Source of the DNA: Blasia pusilla
Lineage: Eukaryota; Marchantiophyta; Marchantiopsida; Blasiales
Reading direction: 5' to 3'
NCBI GenBank assembly: GCA_050084515.1
Contig: CM114273.1
Coordinates: forward strand, 1,612,001 to 1,676,000
DNA length: 64,000 nucleotides
The stretch's first letter is position 1. The number at the start of each line of letters is the position of its first letter. The notes beneath the pieces were generated by a model. It saw only the letters and a list, made by a program, of their open reading frames with translations, did not search any database and was not told the origin of the DNA. This document shows, piece by piece, positions 32,647 through 45,302 of the stretch. Made by a program: the position numbers and the translations under genes.

Positions 32647-34509
32647 TGAAGTCGTGTAGCCCTATAGTACCTACAACACCCGAAAACCTACGCAGTCCTC
32701 TATCCCGGTCATCCATCTCGTACGCCCAACTAATAGGACCACTCACTATGTACGGTGGATCACTAACACACTCCTCTATACGCTCCCCCTAGTCTAAAGA
32801 TGACATAGAAGGAGATCGAGGTGGTCTCTCACTAAGGAGACCCTTGAAACCCTCTAGAGCTACTCTCATGTCCATTACCTCGCCTCTCAAAATCCTGAAA
32901 AGACGTTGTGATGGCCCTCGTGCCCCTCTCACACGATCACTCTCAATCTTGTGAGTAATCCCTCAATCACTCAAACTAAACATGCGGCACTCAATCTACA
33001 CTCTCTCATTGAGATGTGTGATGTGCGGCAACCAACAGCATGGTACGGAAAATCAACCAATCTATCGTCTCATCAACAAACCATCTTCAACTGTGGACAT
33101 CCCACACAGGTCTATGTCCCCTAAACCCATACATCATTTATGCTCCTAGCATCAACATGAAACCAAATACCCCAAATAACTTCCCAACATCCAGAAATCC
33201 CTCACATGTGCAGGGTAAGATACCACAATGGGTAACTGACAATAATGTCAATGTCGCTCCTCGGCAACTGCAAATCTCGACCCCAACTCGATTGTGAAGA
33301 TAACTCCTCTAATCATCAAGTTGTACTCCTCTTGTACTCACCCTGCTCAAACCTCCTCGATGTGCGGTGCAGGTCCAGCGGTCCGGTGCAGCATTGGCAG
33401 CAGGGAGCGGCTACGAACGGTACGACACTCGGGAATGGGGTGCAACACTCAACGACATACCTTCCTCAATCAAAAATTCACACGCTCTGCTCCTTTGTGA
33501 AGGAGCAGCTCCGCGATCAAGACACTGCGGTGCGGCCACAAGCGGCTCGACGCGGAAATTGGTAGCGCGTTGCCGCTACGGGCGTCACGGTACGGTACTC
33601 GATCGTCGTCGAGCGGCTACCAATCACAACATACAACATGAAATAAAAACTTGAACACCATAATCCGAGTTCACCTGCCATCATTAGTTGATGACAAAAC
33701 TACGATGACGGTGGTGGCCAAACCCAAAGTACGTGGTGGTAGCGCAAGTCAGAGAATCAACGGTGGCCGTGCATGACCTTCCACTCCGTAATGGCGGCAA
33801 TGGCAACCAAAAGGTTGGACAACAGACGAATGCGGCTCTGAGCAACGCTAGGCGACGGTGGATGATGGACCGTCAATGGTGAAGGTTGATCATCGACGGT
33901 AGACCGTTGATGGTGACTATGACGGCAACAGCCGCCGCCAGCGTGGCGGCTGGTTTAGGGTTTGAACAATTTAACCCTAAAAATTGCCCAACAATAGCAA
34001 TTTTGCAAGATTGACCATAACTTTTTGCTGCAACTCCAAATTATGCACCATCTATTGCACAATGTGTACAGCTTTACGATCTACGAGTACGTCAAAAAAT
34101 ATTTGAATTGGACATTCCAATAGAAAGTTTCAGGGACTATCGTAATGCCCAATGCCTCTTTCTCCTACACAAAATTCGGCAGCGCTTCCGCGCTGATTTC
34201 TCCCAACAAAAATATAAAACTTGTGAAAATACAAATCAGCAAGCTACGTGGTGCTCTTGAGAGCATCGGCATGGGGCAATCGCCTCTTCCCCCGCCCCAT
34301 ACTCAATCCCTATAAAAAATTGGGCAATGCTTTCCGTGCACCATTCTTTCACACAAAAAATCGACAAAGAACACATCACAAGTAAGCGGCTCTTGCTCCG
34401 ATGAGCACTCCCATGAACCACTGAACGAAGAATACAGTCTCCAACCTGCAAAACCAGCGAGTGACCAGCGAGCTCCCCCATGAAGCTCTCTCACTCACTC
34501 ACTCATTCT
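32647..34509 (-). other. probable 5' leader of the gypsy element
   Basis: No gene is recognised. GC-richer between about 33340 and 33960. It lies between gag and the upstream LTR on the same strand, so it is most simply the leader and 5' gag sequence, perhaps rearranged. Telomere-like tttagggttt at 33953 is a single short occurrence. Confidence 0.4.
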
Positions 34510-35045
34510 TTCTTTGTAAAATAAGATCCAATCTCTCTCACAACACCATAGTTCTCACATGTGTGCACTCTCACATGTCTCTCTCAATGTCAAACCAAAC
34601 CCACTCTCCTAATGAGAGGCTTGGGTTACACACATACAGCAAGCAAGACCATGGCTCCGCCGCCTCATGCCAAGAGGTTCAACAAAGAGAGAATGAGCTC
34701 TCAAGCTCTCTCTTCTTGAGGTGTACCCCTCCCCTCTCCCAAGCTCTCTCCATGGTAACCTATGCTCCCAAGTCACCTCCTTGGCTCTTGACCTGATGTA
34801 GGAGATCAAGGTTCAATTACCAAAAATATAAAGTCGATCATATACTCAAAATGGTACTTACCTAAAATATTAAGTTACTCAATATGGCTTTAAATGAGCC
34901 GAAACGAAGGGAAACCTGCTCTCTCAGGTTTCTCGAGGCCTCAGCAAGTCATCCTCGACCTATTGAGCATGTCCTCCACTACTCACAAAGCGATCTACTA
35001 GATCTCACCAATATATCCTAAAAGATGTGACAATAGGGAGAAATT
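34510..35045 (-). mobile_element. 5' LTR or related LTR of the gypsy element
   Basis: On the minus strand it matches 20908-21430: cttttaggatatattggtgagatctagtag, gaggatgacttgctgagg, ttcggctcattt, ggtcaagagccaaggag, gagcttgagagctcattctc and ttgacattgagagagacatg. The last ~115 bases of the LTR, present at 25881-25990, are missing here (homology ends near 34510). Confidence 0.7.
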
Positions 35046-36887
35046 ATTGACACTTCAAATCCAACAACTAGAGCAACATGAAGAGGATATATGAGAAGTA
35101 TTGGCTCTTCGTGTCTGACAATGGCCTCGACCACCAACATAGTATTATTATTAAAAATTTTGGACAATGTTGGCTTGGTAAATACGCTGTAGTTTTTATT
35201 TTTTACAATGCCACTTAGAAACTATATTAGTTGGATTGTCGTGCGCGTACTCTCCTTGAATGTTAATCTTTGATGTTGTTGAAGCGTGCGTTCAATATGA
35301 CACGCTCTCAATGCTAATCTGCATCCAAACACGCACTCACGTTAGTTGGGTCTGGATCAATCAACGATTCTCACTTGCCGAGTTCTTGACTGGGCCTCTC
35401 ATCAAGCTCAACCTTCCTAGTTTTGCGGTTTATAACACGGGCAAGTCTTTGAAGATTTGAGAGAGACTTTTGGTCAATTGAGGAACCTCAAATGGCGTTT
35501 GAATGCCTCAAGGTTCCAACTGTCCAATGAACATCCAATCAGTCCCTAGTCACGAGTCACAAAAATGAATCGCGGTTTGGAATCCATGTGGCTTACAAAG
35601 TTCTCTCCCTTGGATCAAGTTTGGATTTCGAGTTCCAACGCCAAACTCCCCTTCCATCTCGTGCCCTTCAGAGGCCGTTTGGTGCTCAAAGTGGGGTTTG
35701 TGTTCCAAGATTCCTTTGAGAGACTTCCCCTTACTAGTACTTTAGGGGATCCCTGCCCTCTCCCTAACTTCAGGGAGAGATAGTCGGGCCCCTCAGATTT
35801 GCCCTCAACCAGCTTGCTCTCGCAATCATTTTTGGCCAATATCTCAGTTTTTACTTATGAGTTTGGTGATATCTTTCATGCGTTGGAAGCATCTCAAGAT
35901 AAGATTTCCAACACGCCCTTAATTTTTCCAAATGCATCTTAGAACTAAATGTTATGGTCTGAAACACAATAAAAATCCCCCAACACTAGTTATGTTCCAC
36001 AACTCATTCTCACCTCTTTGGCAATCAACCTTCCAAGACTCAACTCATCTCAATTCTTGATTTATGTTTGGTCCAAGTATTTTGGTCACAACCACAGACG
36101 CATGAAATGCACAACTATGTTTTATGTTTCGTCTCTTGGACTTTTCCAAGAGATCTTTCCAAAAGCCTCTCCAAAGCGTGATCATCGTAGTGTGAGTCCA
36201 CTAGAGTTCTGATATTTCGCTTGGTTTGGTATTCATTTGGTTATGAGGGTCGCAACACTCACCCCTCCTTAAGTCCTGGGAAGCCGACCCCTTAATACTA
36301 AATTGCGTTCGGGTAGCTAACCCGCAATTCCTCTTTTGGCTTAAGTCTTAGGTTATCACTTGTAGTACTTATATTTATTAGCTTTTCCACTTCAATCAAC
36401 CTAGACCGGTTTTGCATAACTAATCTACACTATCAAAATAAGCTAACTAAGTCTGCAATCTAACACTTCATCTACTCACTATTTATAAACAGCCACATGT
36501 TTACCTAACCAATTTATACTAATTTTTAGTCACTCATTTTCTACTTAGGCATATCACTAAGCTCACTCATGCATCATGAATGAGATCACCAAAAACCCAA
36601 AGACAGACTAAATAACCAACGTATTTACCAAGGGTTGGCTTGGTAAATACGTTGTACTCTTTATTTTTTACAATGCCACTTAGAAACTACTTTAGTTGGA
36701 TGGGACAATTCTAAAGTTGCCCATTGTAGGTAGAAGGGTCTAACTCAAGATTTTTTGTAAATATGAGGGATTTCTTAATTTTAGGGGTTAATTTTAATCG
36801 GATCAATCTCTCTTTGAATATCTTGAAAGAGAGGTCAAAAATCAAAATTTGCTAAGTAGTATTACAAGAAGACTTAGTATTGATATC
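35046..36887. other. intergenic with a 68-bp direct repeat
   Basis: No coding sequence is recognised. The phrase gttggcttggtaaatacg...acaatgccacttagaaact...ttagttggat occurs at 35169-35237 and again at 36634-36701 with few changes. It may mark the two ends of a mobile element. Confidence 0.5.
36617..36654. repeat. perfect 16-bp hairpin at edge of direct repeat
   Basis: Arms 36617-36632 (caacgtatttaccaag) and 36639-36654 are perfect inverted copies with a 6-base loop. The other copy of the direct repeat (35169) lacks the left arm. Confidence 0.9.
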
Positions 36888-37374
36888 CAAGGTTGCACGC
36901 AAACAAAAAAGTATGTCCATGGGACGGACAGGTCTGGCCCGCACCCAAGCCCGCCCACAGCCTGCCACGTAGACCCGGGCTTACAAAGCTCGTGTCCGTT
37001 ATGGGGCCCGCAGGGTGAGCTTTGGCTTGCACAGGTTTTGCATGGCGGACTGGGGGCGGGCTCAGAGCCTGCGTAGGGCCTACCATACAAGCGCCGCTAG
37101 GGATGCGGATTCCATTAGCCCAATGGTCCACATAGGGCTCGCATGGTGGGCGGTGATCCCACAATGTAGACCTTGTGCGAGGCAAAGCCCGCCCAATGGG
37201 GGTTATGCCCGCCTTATGGGCCCCGCAATGAGTACGAGCTCTATGAGCCTAGGTCTATGCGGTGGGCTCTAGGGCAAGTTCGGGTGCAGGCTGCGGACTC
37301 ACGACCGCATGGACTTTTCCATCTATAAGACGGACACAAGTCCGCAGACATGGACTTTGTCCATGAGCAACCCT
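36888..37374. mobile_element. hAT-like MITE (about 487 bp) with target duplication
   Basis: Flanked by attgatatc at 36879-36887 and 37375-37383, an 8-9 base target duplication as made by hAT (8) or Mutator-like (9) transposases. The ends caaggttgcacgc and, in reverse, agggttgctcatgg form short inverted repeats. The core is GC-rich with repeated gcccgc/ggcccgc words and has no transposase. Related pieces: 11985, 17641, 19650, 61140, 62046. Confidence 0.75.
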
Positions 37375-37383
37375 ATTGATATC

Positions 37384-38616
37384 TCAACAGAGACCAAAGG
37401 ATGTGTAGGTTTGGAGGGTTGAATGTACTAGGATATTGTGTAGTAAATTGATTTGACATATACCTCAACTCTTATAAGTTTTTGAGACATTTTATGTAAG
37501 TGTTGAGTGAATATTCTTGGCATGAATTTTTTCATGAATGTATCTCTGAAGTAGTATTTTTGATAGCGAACAAGCTGATGTTTATCTACGAAGAAGATCT
37601 TTATGTGGTATTGGTTTAGGAAAGAAAAATTATGTACTATTCAAACTCCATTTCTTTCCATATTTTATAAGCATCTTCTATTCTCCTTGCTCTCCCTGTA
37701 TAGTTTAATGTCACGAGAGATTGTGACATATATTCCATCAAACTCATGAATGATAAGTTTCCCAATTTTACTCCACACTCATATTCATCTATTCTTGTAG
37801 AATAGATTATGGTTAAGTTATTCTTGCAAGAAAGGTAATCCATTCTCATTGGAAGAGTAACAAAGTCTAATACCATTACTATTTCAAGAATGACAAATAC
37901 AACTCTTCTAACATAACAAAACTCTAAAAAATACTCGACTCTACACTCATCAAACTCTTAAACTCTTCAAGAAAAGATCATGGTTAAATTATTCTGCCAA
38001 GGGGGATAATCCATTCCCATTGGAAGAGGAACTAGATCCCCTACCATTATCTCAAGAAAATAAAATCTAAGATAGTGAACTTTTGAAGTTCCCTCTTCCT
38101 TACATATTGATAAGGAATCCAAAAAAAGTACCAAATAAGGACAATCTTCTCTTGTGCCACATGACTTTCTCTCAAGGCCTTGGCAATCTATGCTGGACAT
38201 AAGTAAATTATTTTGTATCTCTTCCTAAAATATTATTATAGAATCATTCCATATCCGTCAAACTATCCCAACCTTGATTTCTTTATCAGTCATAATTATT
38301 TTAACTTTATTTTCATTATAAAATCAATCCACTATTTTATTTTTATGTTTCACTTGTTATATTAATAATATTTTTTAAGAATTACGTCCGCATAAATGAG
38401 ATATTTTTAAGAGAGGTTTAAACATTAAAATTTATTTTCCTAAACTATTCACTCAACACTTATACAAACTCTCTCAAACAATCATAAATATTAAAGGTAT
38501 AATTCAAATAATTTAACTATAAAACATCAAATTAAAAAAGAATAAAAATAATAATTTGGTTGAGTTATATGGAGGCAAACCAATAAGAAATTTAAAGAAA
38601 AAAAATAATCACATCA
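37384..38616. other. intergenic; ~75-bp imperfect duplication
   Basis: The stretches at about 37800-37876 and 37967-38046 are imperfect copies (tatggttaa.ttattc.tgc, ggtaatccattctcattggaagag). Both translate on the minus strand to similar peptides but show no domain. The rest is AT-rich. Confidence 0.4.
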
Positions 38617-38800
38617 TCTATATTCTTATTGGAAAGTGCCCTTTCATTTTTCAAACTCTTTTCCTCTCGTTGACACTTGACCTTCTCAATCAATAGAATC
38701 GCTCACCTTGGAACCAATAGAATTGATCGATTTCTCAATCGATAGTAGGATTATTCAAAATTGGTTAAAAATATCACATAAAAATTTCAGAAATTAATCA
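38617..38800 (+). mobile_element. Helitron-like 5' end and proximal sequence
   Basis: TCTATATTCTTATTGGAAAGTGCCC preceded by A matches the 5' terminus of plant Helitron-like elements (TC start, insertion between A and T). The next ~150 bases (caaactctt, ttgacactt, caatcaatagaatcg) match those after 50586. The 3' end was not located. Confidence 0.55.
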
Positions 38801-39724
38801 AACATTTGAATTTATTTACTGTTTAGAAGGGCAGTAAATTAATACGAAGTAGAGAAAACTACGTAAGAATCGCTACAGTTATAAATGGAATTTGAGAATA
38901 ACTTATTTAAAAAAAGAAAAAAAGTAGGACTTTACTTTAAGTACGAAACAAAACTAAGAACACGTCGGATTATTGACACTCGCGATAAGATTCTCTACTC
39001 CCCTACTCACTACCTCCCTCCCCTTTGCTGTACGTCTCCGTTTCATCATATCCGTCCACTACAACTTTAACGTTTCCGTTCTCACCTACTACGGATGAGT
39101 GTTTCCGTTCGTGGCGGCGGTTCGACACGCCCGACCACGTGCCGATCTCCAGTCCTCATTTGCGGGCCGCTCGATGATACCACCCTACGAAGCCTCCGGT
39201 TTACCGTCCCCGCTGTTTTATCATCCAGAGCCTGTCGAGATAAGGACATCCATGAACCGAGGCAGGCGCCGCGAGACTCGCAGCGCCATCCCGCCAGGTC
39301 GCCTAGCGGCCGGGCCAGGTAAACTAAACGACCGACGATTTGGTCGTTTAGTTAGGCTGTTTCTCGCGGGTTTCTACACAAGGACGCGGCTAAAGTGGCG
39401 CTAAACCAGCTCTGAAAAGAAGCTGCTGCTTCTTCCTCTCGGCTGGCGGAGGTCCGGTGTATACGCCATGAAATAGGTTGCGCTAGACTTCGCGGGCCGC
39501 GGGTCGTCGTCGCCGCTGTCCCAAGTAGGCGCAGCTAAATTAGCGACAGTGCGGTCGGGGAGTTGGTAGAGGCGTCACAAGGTGGTATTCCGCGGAGACG
39601 TCGCTTAACGTACACGCCAATCGTACACCGTCGGTGGTCGGTACGTTTCAGCTTCACCTTCTCACCGAAACCCATATGGGTATGCGTCATTGACCTCGCA
39701 TGTGAATCCTGTTCCATCAAAGGG
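38801..39724. other. intergenic, GC-rich from about 39080
   Basis: AT-rich then CpG-rich (39080-39600). Open frames of up to 101 codons have no recognisable content. Confidence 0.4.
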
Positions 39725-40050
39725 TCTCCATAGTTTTGCAGCGTGTCCCATCAAGCTTAAAGGATATCAATAGTTTTGCAACGTGCCCAAGTAAATGGGT
39801 TTTTGCGGCGGGCTCAGGCGATTGGAAATGCCAATGTTAGAAGCTTACTTAGTAATAATTGTAGTTCTCTAGGTGTTGCTGATATTGTATATGCTGTCGA
39901 TGATTTTGGTCGTTAGGGGGGAAGCCTCCTTCTATCTCTTCGGGGCTGGTTTTGGCCCTTGGGGTTTTTTGGCTCTCTATGCACCCCTCGTTTGTATCCT
40001 CATGGGTTTCCCATCCACTTTTCTATTTAAGTTTTGTATTCTTCAAGCTC
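39725..40050 (+). pseudogene. diverged LINE 3' fragment
   Basis: Encodes the LINE tail VFAAGSGDWKCQC-like after aatgggtttttgcggcggg, then matches cttctttcttcttcgg...ggtttttggctct...tcatgggtttcccatcac of the 3' untranslated region at 15880-15990. Two partial copies of the phrase ccatagttttgcagcgtg lie in tandem at about 39729 and 39768. Confidence 0.65.
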
Positions 40051-41492
40051 AAAGTAGTCGTCTTAAAAGGGCCACAATATATAAATTTTTACATAATATT
40101 TATAATACACCTGTCATTTTATAATAAAGTAGTGTATAGTCCATGTGAATGGGTTAATCATATGATACAATTTTTTAATAAAAATTGCTTGTATCGCGAG
40201 AAACATTGCTTATAATATGACTTTTTTTTCTAAGTGTCACGTGTCAATCTTACGAGTGTTTGTAGATGAAGAAGCTTGCACGATTTTTGAAAGGAAATTC
40301 TTGACATATTCCAAAAAAGAACAAACATTCATACGTGTTTAGCCTAATGCGGAAAATTTTATTTTAAAATAAAGTCTGACTTCAATAATACTAAACATAA
40401 ATTAGTATTTGCATACCCTTTTGAGCCCATAGAAAAATTTCCTAGGGAAGAATTGGTCATGCATGTTTTACTCAAATTCAAAAGTTGGTAACACAAGGAA
40501 AGAAAAACTCATTCCATGTCTCTCATGACCCATGTTTTCTTCGTGATATAGATAATATTAACAAAAAGGTTTAAAAGCTAAAATACATACGGTCATCGAA
40601 GGAGGGGTTCCGAGACCCGTCTTTCAATAATATAGATTAGAGAATAACTACTGCAAGTTAACGCAGTCAATATCAACGACCCGTTAAGGTATTGCTGAGG
40701 TAACCGCGTTTGACTCCACGAGTGCATACGGTGGACCCCGAGTGCATGAAGCCGTAAGCGACCTCGAGGGTTCTCTAGTCGGAACGTCCGTAGCAAGGTA
40801 CGAGCGGTCTGGGTAGGCGCCGCACTCAGATCGGGCCCCGCCAGCGGGCCACCACGTGGTCACAAGTCCCGACCGGATCCATCCCCTTCTAAACTAAAGC
40901 CAGCTAAATAAAGTAGGTTTTTTTTTTTTAACGAGTCAGTCAGTCGCTGTGGATAGCGCTTCGCCAGATCAGACACTCCTTTGGCGACTTTTTTAGCAGT
41001 TCTCGGGCTGATCGTCGTGACGTGGGAGACTCCTCCTCTAACGCCTCCCACGTCGCAAAAGCAGCCATCCCACGGGGCGACATGAATGCATGCGGATTCG
41101 TAACGGGAGGGAGGTGATTGCTATTCTCAGTGTGCTTCAGTTGGAGTTTCTCTCGTGCCTTTGGTTTTGGTTTTGCTTGTTGTGCTGTGTGTTCGGGAGC
41201 ACGAGGGCGCTGAGGCAGAGATCGGCGAATTCGGGGTCGTGTGTGGTGGCATTAGGGTACGATTTGTTTGGTTTTCGGATTGGCAGGTGAGGAGGAGATA
41301 GGAGACTGATTTTTTCGCAGGAAAGGCGATCGAGAGAAGGGGAGGATCTGATCGCAGGCGTGGTTTTGCGGTGGAGTGTGGTGTGAGATCGAGGCTGAGA
41401 AACAGAGAGGAGAAGGAATCGGTTGAGGGAGAAGAAGGTTGGGGAATGGGAGGGGAAGAGAATAGGAGGAACTGGAAAGGGGAGCAGCAGCC
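40051..41492. other. upstream region of the carrier gene
   Basis: AT-rich to about 40590, then GC-richer. At about 40600-40637 the minus strand reads tctatattattgaaagacgggtctcgg, resembling a Helitron-like 5' terminus facing left. The last 200 bases are purine-rich (ggaggagat, agaagg, gggagg) and probably contain the carrier promoter and 5' untranslated region; no TATA box stands out. Confidence 0.45.
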
Positions 41493-41861
41493 ATGAAGGG
41501 GAAGGGAGATGAGAATGAACTCTTTGCCGGCGGAGCTCGTGGCCTCCGCTGCATCTCCAGAGATAAGTATATTGCGGACCGTCGGTGCGAGTGCCAGTGG
41601 GAAAGAAGACTTGCACTTCATGAACCCAGAGCGGAAGGGGGAGGAAGTGGACGCGGTTGCGGAGAGGAGGCACGAAGCATGGAAGAATGTGCCGCAGGAT
41701 ATGATTGCAGGGGCTTTGTTAGGAGGAGTTGCGCACACGATCGTGGCCCCTGTAGAGAGAGCCAAGCTTCTCTTGCAGACTCAAGACAGCAACATTGTCG
41801 TCCGAGATGGTCGACACCCCCGCTACAAGGGCCTGATCGATTGTATCGTGCGAGTGGCTAG
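41493..41861 (+). other. upstream ATG with overlapping 122-codon frame
   Basis: An ATG in a reasonable context (cagccATGaag) lies 16 bases before the carrier ATG in another frame and stays open for 122 codons across it. If it is within the transcript, it would compete with carrier translation. Transcript start is unknown, so this is only a structural observation. Confidence 0.4.
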
Positions 41862-43564
41862 GGACGAGGGAGTCTTGTCTTTGTGGCGAGGAAATTTTAG
41901 TAGCGTCATGCGCTACTATCCTTCCCTCGCAATTAACTTTGCTTCCAAGGTAATTGCCTTCATTTTCAGATTTTTTTGGGAATGTCTGCCTCAGCGTACA
42001 GGACGGAGAGTATGATTGGATGATTAGGCGATGTGTATTCTAGGGTTTCTAGCACAATTTTCCGATTGGTTATGTAAACTGTCATCGACTTGACAGTGGT
42101 ATAGTTTCTGGTCACGTCATCCATGTCGGGAATGTTTTTCTGGAAAGCAGAGATTTTCAAATTTTCTCTTCTTTTCAAACTCTAATTTGGAAAATCAAGA
42201 TGGTCTGGCACCAACTGATATATCACTTATCAGAGCAGTAGCAGCTGACTCAACTTTTTATCACGCATTCTAGTTTGATTCGGCGTTATATGACACAGGC
42301 TGACGCCTGTTGTCCCCACTTTTCCTCAGTGAAAGTTGTCATGTCCCAAAGAACTGAGTGATGAGCCTCATACCGGTCTGGGACACATGTTATAGTCAGT
42401 CGATAGATACGACTGTCTTTTTGGCACAGTACTCAGTATTTGTCATCCGTGTATGTCCTACTCGTTGGTTTCAGCTTGTGTTATGCCAGATATCGTTGTC
42501 CAATCTCTTCCTTAGGATATCAGAACAAAAATGATTTGGTGCAGCTTGTTGTCCAGAACTCAGTCCGTCTACGTCTACCTCGAACTTTGCTAAATTTGAA
42601 CTCGGGCTGAGTGCATGATATGTGGATGGATCTGTCTCGTCAATTCGTGGTTTAGGAGCCCCAGTTCATGTGATTCGATGATTCCCATGAGAGACAAAAG
42701 AGGCGAATCTCCTCATTTAGTTTGAGCCGTGCCAGCTTGTCGAGTAAAGAAATTGGACTAAGGTGTACCGTAGACCGTATTCAACCTGATTTTGTTCAAT
42801 TCGTCGAGTAATCATCTTCAGTTGCGTCGGATCATTGGTCACATTCATGAGAACGAGTGTCTGAATACTTGGTGAAGGTACCGGTGGCTTGTTGTGAAAT
42901 TGTCTGATTTGTGTTTGTGCAGGATTTCTACAGGACTTTGTTAATTGACGACGATATTATTGCAAAGGAGAATGCACTTGCACGCGCCCCTGCAAACTTT
43001 CTGTCGGGTGCGATGGCTGGATGCACGAGTCTTGTGTTTGTTTATCCTCTCGATATCGCTCATACACGGTTAGCAGCTGATATAGGACGTGGCAAAGCAC
43101 GCGAGTTTCAGGGAATCACCCATTTTTTGACTACAATATACCAAAAGGATGGCCTCCGGGGAGTTTACCGTGGTTTCCCAGCCTCTGTGCAAGGAATGGT
43201 GGTTCATCGATCTGTCTACTTTGGTGGGTTTGACACTGCAAAAGACATCCTGTCACAGGATTCTAAACAGATTCCTTTTTGGAAAAGATGGGCCGTTGCC
43301 CAAGCAGTCACCACTTCTGCAGGCCTCATTTCTTATCCCTTGGACACAGTGAGGAGGCGTATGATGATGCAGGCAGGACTCGAGTCGAGGATGTATTCCA
43401 ACACATTGGATTGCTGGAAGAAGATCTATAAGACGGAAGGGGGACTTGCCTTTTACAAGGGCGCTGTAACGAACATGGTGAGGGGTACTGGAGCCGCCGT
43501 CATCTTAGTTTTATACGATGAATTGAAGCGCTTCATGCGTCGTAACAGTAGCGTCGGACCTTGA
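41509..43564 (+). CDS. PM-ANT1: PM-ANT1-like adenine nucleotide carrier, two exons
   Basis: Mitochondrial-carrier-family ATP/ADP transporter. Exons 41509-41949 and 42923-43564 join in phase 0 (NFASK/DFYRT) and encode 360 residues. The three carrier repeats show PVERAK (81-86), PLDIAH (189-194) and PLDTVR with the adenine nucleotide signature RRRMMM (291-296). GGVAHTIVAPVERAKLLLQT, YPLDIAHTRLAADIG and QAVTTSAGLISYPLDTVRRR are typical of Arabidopsis PM-ANT1, a plasma-membrane ATP transporter active in anthers, rather than of mitochondrial AACs. That protein has a shorter N-terminus; here about 60 residues precede the first helix, and Met38 (41620) is an alternative start. Intron donor GTAATT and acceptor TGTGCAG are sound. 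Six transmembrane helices are expected. Location is inferred from the family. Confidence 0.92.
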
Positions 43565-45263
43565 GGGTCCTCTATCTCTCAGGCATGATGCCAGTTTGAC
43601 TACCAAGCGTGAAGAAAGCTGACCCTGACCACATTAGCCCTACTCTCTTTCGTTGTCACGCTCTTTAAATGCACTTCCGTTCCAAGGTGAGGATGGACCA
43701 TAAGAAGCTGAGCTGAGCTGAGCTGAGCTGGGCCATAATCACTGGCAAGTCATTCAAGGCGGTTGGTCTCACGACTAAAAATCTGAGCGCAGTATAAGCA
43801 GTCGACATATCTGAGTTGTGCCTCAAATCACTTCGCAGTTATAGCTGTTTAACACGAGCGTTTAATAGGACGAACTGGTCGTGGTTGTGTTTATCGGACC
43901 CCAAGCCCCAAAGAAGTATTCTACAATAAGGACACGCATTGTTGGAAGGCAAGATGAACGTTTACTTTTTACCCTTCCTAACGGTGAGGGGTTTACAGGT
44001 TGGTAGGTAGCACACGAGTATCTAGAACGGAAATGAGTTTGAGCCTTGGGCTTTTCCATCAACACTGGGTTGACTACGTATTGTAGAACTCGAATTTCAA
44101 GCAGGCCTGCCAAAGCAATTCATGATGGCAAAACAGATTTTGGCTTCACAGGGGAAGAAAAATCACCCGGTGAAATGTTGGTTGCAGCAACCCATGGCGG
44201 GCTCGCATTTCTGTAGTGTTTCGGATCTCCTCAACGCAGCTTACCAGCAGAATCATCCCAAGCGTGCAAATGGTAATTCTACTGTGTCTGGTCGCAAATA
44301 GTATGACGTGTGTATTCCCGAGTCCTGCGGAAAGTGGACGTATTAAGCATCCAAATTACTTATTGCCCCAATGTCCGAATCACATCAGGTCAAATGTGAA
44401 AGTGTGATTTGTCCTGCTTGTGGTGTTCTTTGTAAGGATTTGCGAGCCGTGCGCTCATACTGGTGTATCTGTCCCACAACTATCATTCCCCGCGCAAACT
44501 GTGTGGTAAGTGCAGGACTGCAGCCATGAGTTTTTGTTTGTTCTAGCACGAGGTCGACACCAACTCTCTCAAGCCGTGATCTCAACACGTCTTTTCTATC
44601 TACCTTCTCCAAGAACACCTGAAGCGATCAGTGTCTCCTGTGCATCCGCGACTTGCGAAGGTGGCCCTCATGGAACGTCTGCAGAAGGTGTTGAGGTTGA
44701 ATATCTGCATCCGTCCCCAGCCACAGCGCGTCAATCACAAACTCGCGCGTTTACTCGCGACTCCCGTCCAACGCACGAAACGCGTTCTTCTCGTAACCCA
44801 AAAACCACTGCTCAGATCCTCCGAAGATCGTGTATGTCATGAATGAGTGAGTTCTCGGTCTGTGTTCTCGTAACTCTCGTGTGAAAGCTTTACAATTACA
44901 GGTTTCAACGCCATCTAAACCGGCATTTTATAAACGGAGAGCCAATCCACATTTGTACAGAAATCCTTCCACTACTGTTTGAGCGAATCCCTGTTTGTAC
45001 AGACCTACATTCAGATTCACTGTTGTTTGAGAATATGCAGAAGCTTTTGGGATGCGTTTCAGCCTCTCAGGCGCTAATCTAACACCCTCCACTAATAACG
45101 AATGCATCTCTGTTTACTTTAGTGTGAGCATTTCCGCTCCGGAAATATAGAATAATCTGGCTCACACAAGTTTATTTTTTTTCCGTAATATGGGTGCGCG
45201 TCGAGCCAGAAAGCACTCTCTTATGATAGTAAACCATGAACATGAAGCCATCCTTATTTTAAA
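43565..45263. other. 3' flank of carrier; unassigned GC-moderate region
   Basis: Includes a gctgagctgagctgagctgagctg run at 43704-43731. Short frames at about 44190-44290 (MAGSHFCSVSDLLNAAYQQ) and 44370-44500 (CESVICPACGVLCKDLRAV with four Cys) and at 44577-44846 look gene-like in composition, but no consistent splicing joins them and no family is recognised. Confidence 0.35.
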
Positions 45264-45302
45264 CTAGTAAGTGCTCATGCGGTGCACTGCAGCGCATTGT
45301 TT
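45264..45302 (-). mobile_element. Helitron-like 3' terminus
   Basis: On the minus strand: a GC-rich hairpin (45278-45296, eight of nine pairs) followed ten bases later by CTAG and then T, the Helitron 3' layout (hairpin, about 10 bases, CTRR, T). The element would extend rightwards from here. Confidence 0.5.

Noticed and set aside
33950-33985. Telomere-like tttagggttt and ttaaccctaaa
   Set aside because: Only one or two units in each direction; too short for an interstitial telomere track.
37637-37876. Minus-strand peptide ending RARRIEDAYKIWKEMEFE, which recalls a pentatricopeptide repeat
   Set aside because: Only about 20 residues fit, with no second repeat and no start context; more likely chance or an unrecognisable relic.
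41127-41765. 212-codon minus-strand frame over the carrier first exon
   Set aside because: It is antisense to a strongly supported exon and has no homology that I recognise.
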